Part shown: positions 1 through 5,484 of the stretch, one piece after another
Layout: each line of letters begins with the position of its first letter
How positions within the stretch are numbered: the first letter of the stretch is position 1
Source: Schaedlerella sp.
GTDB lineage: Bacteria > Bacillota > Clostridia > Lachnospirales > Lachnospiraceae
Direction of reading: 5' to 3'
Length of the DNA: 5,590 bases
NCBI GenBank assembly: GCA_020024595.1
Contig: JAHHTO010000158.1
Span: 1-5,590, forward strand
Made by a program: the position numbers and the translations under genes
The notes under the pieces: generated by a model
Databases searched by the model: none
What the model was told of the DNA's origin: nothing
Seen by the model: the letters and a program-made list of their open reading frames with translations, nothing else

Positions 1-11
1 ATTCTGACATC

Positions 12-40
12 ATTTTATATTTTTGTTCCGACGTAATCAA
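12..40 (-). promoter_or_regulatory. Candidate leftward sigma-A-type promoter for a gene left of the window
   Basis: Read on the minus strand, a TTGATT -35 box (35-40) and a TAAAAT -10 box (12-17) are separated by exactly 17 bp, with 4/6 and 5/6 consensus matches. The predicted start of transcription is near position 5, so the transcript would leave the window to the left. This implies a divergent gene beyond position 1 that shares the control region with the fusion regulator at 178. The region is very AT-rich, so chance matches are easy; the exact spacing is the main support. Confidence 0.4.
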
Positions 41-68
41 TATTTCAAGTTAATTTTTTGATTATTTT

Positions 69-86
69 AATTTAAACGTTTAACTT
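69..86. promoter_or_regulatory. LacI/GalR-family operator with central CpG
   Basis: The core TTAAACGTTTAA at 72-83 is a perfect 12-bp palindrome centred on CG, and two more pairs match outside it (69-70 with 85-86). The AAACGTTT core with a central CpG is the classic form of LacI/GalR-family operators (compare PurR and GalR sites). It lies 95 bp upstream of the start codon of the LacI-type gene at 178, so autoregulation is the simplest reading. It also sits between the candidate leftward promoter (12-40) and rightward promoter (110-138), so one bound dimer could influence both. The sequence is seen; binding by this protein is inferred. Confidence 0.65.
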
Positions 87-109
87 TTCTTTATATTTAT
101 TGTATTTCA

Positions 110-138
110 TTTACTTTTCTATATATTTATGGTATGTT
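110..138 (+). promoter_or_regulatory. Candidate promoter of the LacI-SBP fusion gene
   Basis: TTTACT (110-115) and TATGTT (133-138) are spaced by 17 bp, and the -10 box is preceded by TG at 130-131, giving an extended -10 form. Transcription would start near 145, leaving a leader of about 33 nt before the ribosome binding site at 164-172. An overlapping alternative pairs TTGTAT (100-105) with TATATT (122-127) at 16 bp. Which one is used cannot be settled by eye in such AT-rich DNA. Confidence 0.4.
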
Positions 139-177
139 GAACAAAAATGGGATCGTTGATGAGAAAGGAGGGATTTT

Positions 178-2451
178 ATGTCTACAATAAAAGACGTTGC
201 CTCGCGAGCCGGTGTCTCTATTGCTACAGTTTCTAATTATTTGAATCACACTAAACCGGTAAGCAATGAAATCTCCAAAAAAATTCAAGTCGCTGTTGAT
301 GAACTTCAATATTCGCAAAATCAAAATGCTAAGAATTTAAAAACTAAAATTAATACAGATCTTGGGATTATCCTGCCTAGTTTGAACGATTCCTATTACG
401 TTCAACTTTTTCAGGGTATCAAATCTTATTTTCAGAATACTGACTATTACTTAAATCTTGCCTTTTCTGAAAATATTCCTGAATTTGAAGACAACATAGT
501 CCGCAATCTTCTAAAAAAACAAGTCTGCGGTTTACTTCTTGTGTCATGTCAGCCTGAAAACTGGAAATTTTATTATGATAACTTTACATCCAAAAATATC
601 CCTCTTGTGCTGATTGACCGAAACATTCATAGCTTAGATGCAAACTTCGTATCTTTTAATAATCGTGTCCTTCTTCGAAATATGATAGACTCCCTCTTAA
701 ATTTCGGATATCGAGATATTTATCTCATGTCCGGTCCTTCCAGTTTTGGCTGCGAATCAGAATGTATTCGTGGTTTTTATGATTCTTATAAAAATCATGG
801 ACTCACCCCTTCTTCACACATATTTTTAAAAACAGATATGAGTAAAGAAGATGCTTTCCGAAAAACTATCCGTCTTTTAAAAGCACACACTCCTCAAGTA
901 ATTGTTACCACTTCTGAATCCCTTGCTTCAGGAATCATTGAAGGAATTACAATTTTGGGATATACTACAGAAGATATTCCTGTATTTACCTTAGGTGAAG
1001 AACACTGGAATCTTCACACACATTCTTTTGCTTCAGCCTCCACCGTACGTCCTGCTATGAAGCTTGGACAGCTTGCCTCTAAACTTCTGATGGAGCAGCT
1101 GAAATCTCCATTAACAAAAGAAACTGAAAAAGTAATTTTAAGTGGTGGAAAGTTTCACAGCTTTCCAGGTGCCACGTATCAAACACCTAAAACATCTGCC
1201 GGTACTACACAGAAACCATCTACTAAACAGACAATCCGGATTTTGATGCTTGACACTTCGCAGGTTCATTCTCTGCTCGGTCTTCTGCGAAATTTTGAAA
1301 ACAAAACAAGAATCCATGCCGAAGTAACCATCCTACCGCATCACTTCTTATATGAAAGTATTCTCGAAAAATATCGTTTCGATACAAAGGATCCTTATGA
1401 TGTTTTTATGTATGATATCCCTTGGATGCCATCTCTCGCATCCGAACAGATATTAGAAGATATTACCGAAGAAATAAATTCTTTAAACCCAGACATTTTT
1501 TTACCAAATTGTCTGAAGTATTATAGTGTTTTCAACGGGCGTTATTATGGTGTTCCCTTTATGTATGCACCGCAAATTTTTTACTACAGAAAAGACTTAT
1601 TTGAAAACCATGCTCTAAAGGCAGATTATGAAAGAGAAAATAATATCTCTCTTCGTCCTCCTGTAACACTAAAAGAATTTAATACTATCTCTGACTTTTT
1701 TACAAATAAAACTTCTGCGATTGCTTATGGAACGTCCATTCCAACAGCCTACAGCGAATGCCTGACCCCTGAAATTTACATGCGGCTCCGTGCTTTTGGT
1801 GGAAACCTCTTTGACTCAAACGGACATATTTGCTTAGATTCTGACCAATCCTTAAAAGCATATATCAATTTTGTCCGTTCTATTAAAAGTGCAAAACCGG
1901 ACTACCGCACAGCAACTGACATCAGCGTCGTACAGGATTTTCTTTCTGGCGAAACCGCCATGCTCATTTCTTATCCATCATTTTTATCAGATATCACTGA
2001 TTTGAGAAAGAGTAGCATGATTGGTTCAATCGGATATCACTTGATTCCAGGCCGAGCTCCCTTACTTGGTGGATGGAGTCTGGGAATTAACAGACATTCT
2101 ACCAAAAAGAAAGCTGCTTTTGAATTCCTTAAATGGACATGTGATGAACAAATTGCTAACTATTCGTCACTACTTGGGGGATTATCTGCTATCAGCAGTA
2201 CTTATACAAATGATGAATTATCAGAACTCTATCCATGGCTGCCATTGTATCATTCCATTTATCAATATACAAAACCTACAGTTCCTCCAAAGCTTACGAA
2301 CAATAAAGTAATTCCTCAGTATGAAATCGATAAAATTGTTTGTAAATGGATTTATAAATTACTTGAATCCGAACTGGCAGTACAGGAAACGATCACTAAT
2401 ACACATTTAGAACTTGCCGAACTTGTTGAGAAGTACTTAAAATTAGAGTAA
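178..2451 (+). CDS. LacI-family regulator fused to an ABC-type solute-binding domain
   Basis: Probable carbohydrate-responsive transcription factor, 757 residues. Residues 2-55 are a LacI-type helix-turn-helix (IKDVASRAGVS, then TVSNYLN); the base-reading positions equivalent to LacI 17, 18 and 22 are I15, A16 and N20. The hinge-helix leucine is L54. Residues 60-333 form a LacI/periplasmic-binding-like sensor. After a Ser/Thr/Lys-rich linker (334-352), residues 353-757 resemble a sugar ABC-transporter binding protein: YYRKDLFE (469-476), FLSGETAM (588-595) and GGWSLGIN (631-638) sit where that family has its typical motifs. There is no signal peptide or lipobox cysteine, so the whole protein should be cytoplasmic. 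A normal LacI regulator has about 340 residues and a mature binding protein about 400, so this is two full-length proteins in one frame. The start is fixed by AAAGGAGGG at 164-172. Repression or activation, and the ligand, are not evident. Confidence 0.93.
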   Translation: MSTIKDVASRAGVSIATVSNYLNHTKPVSNEISKKIQVAVDELQYSQNQNAKNLKTKINTDLGIILPSLNDSYYVQLFQGIKSYFQNTDYYLNLAFSENIPEFEDNIVRNLLKKQVCGLLLVSCQPENWKFYYDNFTSKNIPLVLIDRNIHSLDANFVSFNNRVLLRNMIDSLLNFGYRDIYLMSGPSSFGCESECIRGFYDSYKNHGLTPSSHIFLKTDMSKEDAFRKTIRLLKAHTPQVIVTTSESLASGIIEGITILGYTTEDIPVFTLGEEHWNLHTHSFASASTVRPAMKLGQLASKLLMEQLKSPLTKETEKVILSGGKFHSFPGATYQTPKTSAGTTQKPSTKQTIRILMLDTSQVHSLLGLLRNFENKTRIHAEVTILPHHFLYESILEKYRFDTKDPYDVFMYDIPWMPSLASEQILEDITEEINSLNPDIFLPNCLKYYSVFNGRYYGVPFMYAPQIFYYRKDLFENHALKADYERENNISLRPPVTLKEFNTISDFFTNKTSAIAYGTSIPTAYSECLTPEIYMRLRAFGGNLFDSNGHICLDSDQSLKAYINFVRSIKSAKPDYRTATDISVVQDFLSGETAMLISYPSFLSDITDLRKSSMIGSIGYHLIPGRAPLLGGWSLGINRHSTKKKAAFEFLKWTCDEQIANYSSLLGGLSAISSTYTNDELSELYPWLPLYHSIYQYTKPTVPPKLTNNKVIPQYEIDKIVCKWIYKLLESELAVQETITNTHLELAELVEKYLKLE

Positions 2452-2457
2452 AAATAA

Positions 2458-2485
2458 TGAGGGAGCGATTATTCTCGCTCCCTCA
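2458..2485. terminator. Bidirectional intrinsic terminator between convergent genes
   Basis: A perfect 11-bp stem (2458-2468 with 2475-2485, GAGGGAGCGA core) closes a 6-nt loop. On the plus strand it begins 6 bp after the stop codon of the fusion gene and is followed by a moderately T-rich run. On the minus strand it is followed by TTATTTTTAC, a better U-tract, so it should also end the FHA transcript. The right arm is coding: it carries the last codons of the FHA gene, whose stop codon lies in the loop (2469-2471). Confidence 0.85.
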
Positions 2486-3044
2486 TCACTTTCTTTACTT
2501 CAATTTTAGTTTCTCCGACACTAATAATATCATCTCTCTGAATCATAGTCGGTTGACAAATCCTCTGACCGTTCAAAAAGGTTCCGTTTCTGGATCCTGT
2601 GTCCTTTAAATATAACTGTTCTTCCTTCTGTACAATCGCACAGTGTATCTTCGACACTCTCGGATCTTCTTTTACCGTCAGGAATTTTTCAAACTCGCCA
2701 TTGTTTCGGCTTCTTCCAATTCCAATATTGTCATAGAAAATAAAATCAAACTTCTCCCATGTATCCAGATTTTCCAAAATAACCTTCCATTGTTTTTTCG
2801 TTTTTTTATGAGGATGTCTCTCTTGTATATCTTGCACACTTATAGGTTCTGATTCATTGCTTTCTCGGCGGTTCTGCTTTGATCTTGCCGTCAGTTCCTC
2901 TTCTTCATCCACATAGTCTTCCAGATCCTCATCATAATCATACTCATCCTGCTGACGCCCATTCTTTTTCAACGTAACTATAATTGCAATCATCAATCCT
3001 AATGCAACTGCAAGCAGAAGCCCCATTATAATCCAATACACCAT
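2469..3044 (-). CDS. Membrane-anchored FHA-domain protein
   Basis: A 191-residue protein likely to dock phosphothreonine-bearing partners at the inner face of the membrane. Residues 3-25 are one hydrophobic segment followed by KKNGR, predicting a single anchor with the C-terminus inside. Residues 33-50 are strongly acidic (Asp, Glu, Tyr), followed by a polar linker to about 84. The C-terminal part, about 86-186, is a forkhead-associated domain with its signature residues: G110-R111, S131/H134 in SKIH, and the block SRNGTFLNG (151-159). These phosphopeptide-contacting positions are intact, so binding should be functional. AAGGAG at 3053-3058 lies 8 nt before the ATG. It has its own promoter (3127-3155) and converges on the fusion gene with 17 bp between stop codons. 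No Ser/Thr kinase or phosphatase gene is visible here, so the partner is unknown. Confidence 0.93.
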   Translation of the reverse strand: MVYWIIMGLLLAVALGLMIAIIVTLKKNGRQQDEYDYDEDLEDYVDEEEELTARSKQNRRESNESEPISVQDIQERHPHKKTKKQWKVILENLDTWEKFDFIFYDNIGIGRSRNNGEFEKFLTVKEDPRVSKIHCAIVQKEEQLYLKDTGSRNGTFLNGQRICQPTMIQRDDIISVGETKIEVKKVMRERE

Positions 3045-3126
3045 CTGTTTCTCTCCTTTGTAAATCCATTATCCTTTGCTTGAACAAACACTCCTGATAA
3101 TTTCATCTACCTTTAAAATCGCTCTT

Positions 3127-3155
3127 ATTTTACTATATTTTTTCTTTACAGGCAA
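3127..3155 (-). promoter_or_regulatory. Candidate promoter of the FHA gene
   Basis: On the minus strand TTGCCT (3150-3155) and TAAAAT (3127-3132) are spaced by exactly 17 bp, with 4/6 and 5/6 matches. Predicted transcription start is near 3120, giving a leader of about 75 nt. The promoter lies directly after the terminator of the upstream leftward gene, which fits an independent transcription unit. Confidence 0.5.
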
Positions 3156-3167
3156 GATACACCTATT

Positions 3168-3215
3168 GAAAAAACAAAAAGACCACGTATCTCCAGTCCG
3201 ATACGCAGTCCTTTT
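3168..3215 (-). terminator. Strong intrinsic terminator of the three-helix membrane protein gene
   Basis: In the minus-strand transcript a 16-bp stem (3200-3215 with 3176-3191), including three G-U pairs, closes an 8-nt loop (3192-3199). It runs straight into TTTTTGTTTTTTC (3168-3180), a textbook U-tract. It starts 46 bp past the stop codon of the gene at 3262-4041 and separates that gene from the FHA gene. Confidence 0.88.
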
Positions 3216-3261
3216 CCACCTTATTTAGAACTTCCCACAACCTCTTATTTTCTATCCCCCA

Positions 3262-4041
3262 CTATGCAAGAAACTCTTCCAGAATCTGACGGATCGTTTC
3301 TTCTTTCAGAACGTTTTCCTCTGCATCTTCACTCCTTTCTTTTACAGCTCGTCGAATTACCTGACGGGCAGCCTCCCCTTTCTGTGCACGACGCGGCTCT
3401 CCCTCTATACTAATAGAAAGTTCCGGTGCTTCTCCTGACTCTTCTTTTGTTCTGGTATTCTGACGTGTTCCGGCTGTCTCCGGTTGAATCACATCGATCT
3501 GTTCTTTCTCCACCTGACGTACCTTGCGATGTTTACGAGCACAGGCATTTTCCAGATAATCTACCATATAATTTTTTACCGCTTCTATCTTATACTGCTC
3601 GTCCGACAATTGACTGATCACAAACAAAAGCACCATCTCCGCAGCTCCTGCACCGATATACTGGTACACCTGCTCGCAAAGTCCATGTGCCATATAATGA
3701 GACACAGCACCCAGCGCTGCCAGAATTCCTGCAAACCAAACCGTCTGAATCTCCAGTTGTCTCCATGTATGTATCCGAAGCAGAAATCCCCGATATTCAT
3801 ATATGTATTTCTCTACAAATGCATCTATATTTTCTACTTTATCGTGCAGCATACAAGCATGTTCGTATTTTGCACGTACAAGCTTTATCAATTTGTGTGT
3901 ACTCTTGGACATATTTCCCGCCGCTCTCACCATACGGCGCAATGTAAACTGGTTCACTACTTTTGCCAGCACTCCAATGACACCAACCACAATCATAAAA
4001 TAAATTACGATGTTTGTGTCCGTCACTACTTCCTTAAACAT
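3262..4041 (-). CDS. Unrecognised three-helix membrane protein with charged C-terminal tail
   Basis: A 259-residue protein whose family I do not recognise. Three hydrophobic segments are visible at about 10-29, 99-118 and 127-145. Segment 1 is followed by a basic stretch (R35, R36, R39), so residues 30-97 are probably cytoplasmic; they look helical and charged, with coiled-coil-like stretches. Segments 2 and 3 form a tight hairpin with a short outside loop. The tail from about 146 is cytoplasmic, rich in Lys, Arg, Glu and Gln, with a Thr-containing low-complexity part (189-200) and a final amphipathic helix ending IRQILEEFLA. No catalytic motif is evident. The start is fixed by AGGAGG at 4050-4055, 8 nt before the ATG. 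It lies upstream of the FHA gene on the same strand but is cut off from it by a strong terminator. A scaffold or envelope-associated role is possible but unsupported. Confidence 0.8.
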   Translation of the reverse strand: MFKEVVTDTNIVIYFMIVVGVIGVLAKVVNQFTLRRMVRAAGNMSKSTHKLIKLVRAKYEHACMLHDKVENIDAFVEKYIYEYRGFLLRIHTWRQLEIQTVWFAGILAALGAVSHYMAHGLCEQVYQYIGAGAAEMVLLFVISQLSDEQYKIEAVKNYMVDYLENACARKHRKVRQVEKEQIDVIQPETAGTRQNTRTKEESGEAPELSISIEGEPRRAQKGEAARQVIRRAVKERSEDAEENVLKEETIRQILEEFLA

Positions 4042-4214
4042 AGCGAAGCCCTCCTGCTATTCGATTTTATTTTCTCACAATTTTCCCCGGGTTGTGTTGA
4101 GGTTATTATATCCCATAAATCCATACTTTTCCTCAAAAACCGTTTGACATATTTCTACATATCAAAGCCATATCCCCTCGAGAAATATCTTCTCCTGCTT
4201 TCTTTATAAAGCTA

Positions 4215-4263
4215 CATGAACCAGCACTTTTTCGCTCAGCATAAATACTTTGCAGGTTCCATG
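4215..4263. repeat. Imperfect inverted repeat in the divergent spacer
   Basis: CATGAACCAGC (4215-4225) and GCAGGTTCCATG (4252-4263) pair with one bulge and one mismatch around a 26-nt loop. There is no adjacent U-tract, so it is not an intrinsic terminator in either direction. It may be a protein-binding site, part of a leader RNA of the leftward gene, or chance. Confidence 0.35.
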
Positions 4264-4366
4264 CACCCTTCCTGAAGAATCATTATTTGCCTTGTCTTTT
4301 TGTGACTGTCTGTGCCGAATTTTGGCTTACGAAAAATAAGAATTGCTGGAATTTTCCCTCTCCCTT

Positions 4367-4375
4367 TGTTATAAT
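4367..4375 (+). promoter_or_regulatory. Extended -10 promoter of the TSCPD gene
   Basis: TGTTATAAT at 4367-4375 is a perfect TATAAT with the extended TGn element. No good -35 box lies at 17 bp; TTGCTG (4343-4348) is 21 bp away. Extended -10 promoters can work without a strong -35. Transcription would start near 4382, about 74 nt before the start codon. Confidence 0.55.
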
Positions 4376-4455
4376 CACTATGAAATCAGGAACACAAGAA
4401 ATGCTTCTGAAAATAAACGGCTTGTCTCTTAAGTCAATAAAGGAGGATATACAAG

Positions 4456-4701
4456 ATGCAATATCAACCAAAGGGAGTCTGTTCTAAAGAAATTAATTTT
4501 GAGATTGAAGATCATAAAGTAAGAAATGTATCTTTTGTCGGTGGCTGTAACGGGAATCTCCAGGGAATCGGCCGTCTGATCGAAGGTATGGACGTAAACG
4601 ATGCAATTTCCCGCATCGAAGGAATCCACTGTGGTTTTAAGGCAACTTCCTGCCCGGATCAACTTGCAAAGGCATTAAAAGAAGCAATCGATCAGGCATA
4701 A
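4456..4701 (+). CDS. Small TSCPD-domain protein (TIGR03905-like)
   Basis: An 81-residue stand-alone protein carrying the motif TSCPD at 64-68, which names the domain. The same domain occurs at the C-terminus of B12-dependent class II ribonucleotide reductases; free-standing copies of about this length are common in Clostridia and have no firmly assigned function. Four cysteines (C9, C31, C59, C66) fit a possible metal- or redox-active cluster. GGCNGNLQGI (29-38) and IHCGFKATSCPD (57-68) are the conserved-looking blocks. There is no signal peptide or membrane segment, so it is cytoplasmic. AAAGGAGG at 4439-4446, 9 nt from the ATG, fixes the start. It is a single-gene unit with its own promoter and a terminator that overlaps its 3' end. 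Length and full-domain coverage argue against a reductase fragment. Confidence 0.92.
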   Translation: MQYQPKGVCSKEINFEIEDHKVRNVSFVGGCNGNLQGIGRLIEGMDVNDAISRIEGIHCGFKATSCPDQLAKALKEAIDQA

Positions 4702-4714
4702 GACCGATTGCTTC
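4681..4714. terminator. Intrinsic terminator overlapping the end of the TSCPD gene
   Basis: GAAGCAATCG (4681-4690) pairs perfectly with CGATTGCTTC (4705-4714) across a 14-nt loop that contains the TAA stop (4699-4701). The left arm encodes residues of the protein's C-terminus. Rightward, the following run CCTTCTTATTTC is only moderately U-rich. Leftward, the hairpin is followed by TTTT, so it could also stop transcription coming from the secreted-protein gene. Confidence 0.65.
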
Positions 4715-4722
4715 CCTTCTTA

Positions 4723-4864
4723 TTTCGAACCCCGAAAGCAGTCACTGTATGTAATATGAAAATTAGTGGTGTTTTCCTCGGCACAAGTTTCTATCTTCTA
4801 TATTACTTTAGTTAATAGTTCCTTTTGCTGATTACGACACGGTGACTGCTTTCGGGGTTCGAAA
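4723..4864. repeat. 142-bp element with 26-bp terminal inverted repeats (MITE-like or long hairpin)
   Basis: The left arm 4723-4748 (starting TTTCGAACCCCGAAAG) is the reverse complement of the right arm 4839-4864 at 25 of 26 positions; the single difference, T4746 against G4841, still allows a G-U pair in plus-strand RNA. The 90-bp interior has no open frame. It can form a 7-bp inner stem (4751-4757 with 4800-4806) or, alternatively, a 5-bp extension of the outer stem (4751-4755 with 4831-4835). The arms are about 50 percent GC in very AT-rich surroundings. No clear target-site duplication flanks it. It lies between two convergent genes, so a terminator role is also possible. Confidence 0.75.
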
Positions 4865-4889
4865 ATATTCTTTATTTACTTTTTGCTCT

Positions 4890-4946
4890 GCTTTGATTAT
4901 TAATAATGCTTTGAATTATTTTACTACAATTATTTTTTTTACTACA
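4890..4946. repeat. AT-rich short direct repeats and palindrome
   Basis: Two GCTTTGA copies (4890-4896 and 4908-4914) flank or overlap the perfect 12-bp palindrome ATTATTAATAAT (4896-4907). Immediately after comes a second imperfect tandem pair, ATTATTTTACTACA (4915-4928) and ATTATTTTTTTTACTACA (4929-4946), which differ only in the length of the T run. Slippage in AT-rich DNA is enough to explain the tandem pair. On the minus strand this region is A-rich, so it is not a terminator for the gene at 4981-5484. Confidence 0.5.
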
Positions 4947-4980
4947 ATTTTTCTTTAATTTTTCTTTTTAGGTGATGTTA

Positions 4981-5484
4981 CTAATCCACCTTGATACCAT
5001 TTGTATATGATACATTTGTGTCATACGGTTTATCTGCCTTGTTCCCCGCAAAATGTTCACAGCGTACACGGTAATAGTACCCACGTGGTACTGCTACAGT
5101 TTTCCCTGCAGATACATAAGATGTGTTCTGATCCTCAACAGTCCATGTCGCAACCTGTCCCCAATTTCCAGTCTTCTCGTTATATCGGTCTACATAAACG
5201 ATAACCGCAATATAATCTACATCATGATTTGCCGTTGTGGAACCATAGGCATAAATTCTTCCTCTTCCGGCTTTGGAAATCCCACTGTTTCCATCCATCA
5301 GATGCTGTCCTCTCAAAAGTGGATTCGACATAATGGAGCCTTCAGAGGATTCCTCCATTGTCAGATAAGACCCGTCAATCATTACACCCCCTTCTTCTGC
5401 TGCCGCTGCTGTAAGTCCCTGCCCAAAGAGCATCGTACATACAATTGCTAGCATGCTGATTAAAGATAATAATCTTTTCTTCAT
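4981..5484 (-). CDS. Small secreted protein of unknown function (possibly DUF6147-like)
   Basis: A 167-residue protein with a clear Sec signal peptide: MKKR, a hydrophobic core (about 5-24), then TAAAA before EEG, so cleavage is likely near residue 29. There is no lipobox cysteine and no cell-wall sorting signal, so it should be released or loosely cell-associated. The mature part, about 138 residues, is rich in Gly, Tyr, Ser, Thr and Val and looks like a beta-sandwich: a stretch DYIAVIVYVDRYN (90-102) next to WGQVATWTVED (108-118), then RGYYYRVRCEHF (134-145). It has one cysteine (C142). From memory it resembles the Lachnospiraceae secreted family DUF6147, but this is unchecked. AAGGAG at 5492-5497, 7 nt from the ATG, fixes the start. 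No clean promoter is seen in 5498-5590; TTGTTT (5573-5578) with TAAATA (5549-5554) is a weak option. Confidence 0.85.
   Translation of the reverse strand: MKKRLLSLISMLAIVCTMLFGQGLTAAAAEEGGVMIDGSYLTMEESSEGSIMSNPLLRGQHLMDGNSGISKAGRGRIYAYGSTTANHDVDYIAVIVYVDRYNEKTGNWGQVATWTVEDQNTSYVSAGKTVAVPRGYYYRVRCEHFAGNKADKPYDTNVSYTNGIKVD

Larger units (their letters stand above)
4042..4455. other. Divergent intergenic spacer without a clear gene
   Basis: This 414-bp spacer separates the leftward membrane-protein gene from the rightward TSCPD gene. Its ends hold the two ribosome binding sites (4050-4055 and 4439-4446). A TATAAT box for leftward transcription lies at 4105-4110; the nearest -35-like element, TTGAGG (4131-4136), is 20 bp away, longer than usual. 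The rightward promoter is listed separately. In the middle are an imperfect inverted repeat (4215-4225 with 4252-4263) and a short leftward open frame (4204-4326) without a convincing start. Nothing else in it is supported. Confidence 0.6.

Noticed and set aside
127..324. Leftward open frame over the start of the fusion regulator
   Set aside because: It overlaps the conserved helix-turn-helix coding region in antisense and has no ribosome binding site.
2643..2852. Rightward open frame inside the FHA gene
   Set aside because: It is antisense to the conserved FHA domain, with no ribosome binding site and no recognisable protein features.
3026..3106. Possible 26-residue upstream open frame in the FHA leader, overlapping the FHA start codon out of frame
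   Set aside because: The only ribosome-binding-like sequence (AAAGGT) is 2 nt from its ATG, too close to work well. Length and composition are compatible with chance.
3484..4209. Long open frame (241 codons) antisense to the three-helix membrane protein gene
   Set aside because: It starts at TTG without a ribosome binding site and has an odd composition rich in His, Phe, Cys and Ile, typical of a reverse-strand shadow. The opposite strand has a clean gene with a strong ribosome binding site and terminator.
4456..4701. TSCPD protein as a leftover C-terminal fragment of a B12-dependent ribonucleotide reductase
   Set aside because: It has its own promoter, ribosome binding site, complete domain and terminator, and no reductase remnant lies upstream.
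4890..4946. CRISPR-like or iteron array
   Set aside because: There are only two copies of each unit, the units are short, and there are no evenly sized unique spacers, cas gene or replication gene.
4865..4980. Terminator for the secreted-protein gene in the AT-rich tail
   Set aside because: On the minus strand the tract is A-rich, not U-rich, and no GC-rich stem precedes it. The hairpins at 4723-4864 or 4681-4714 are better candidates.
5053..5451. Rightward open frame of 132 codons inside the secreted-protein gene
   Set aside because: It is rich in Cys and Ser with no ribosome binding site. The leftward frame has a textbook signal peptide and ribosome binding site.
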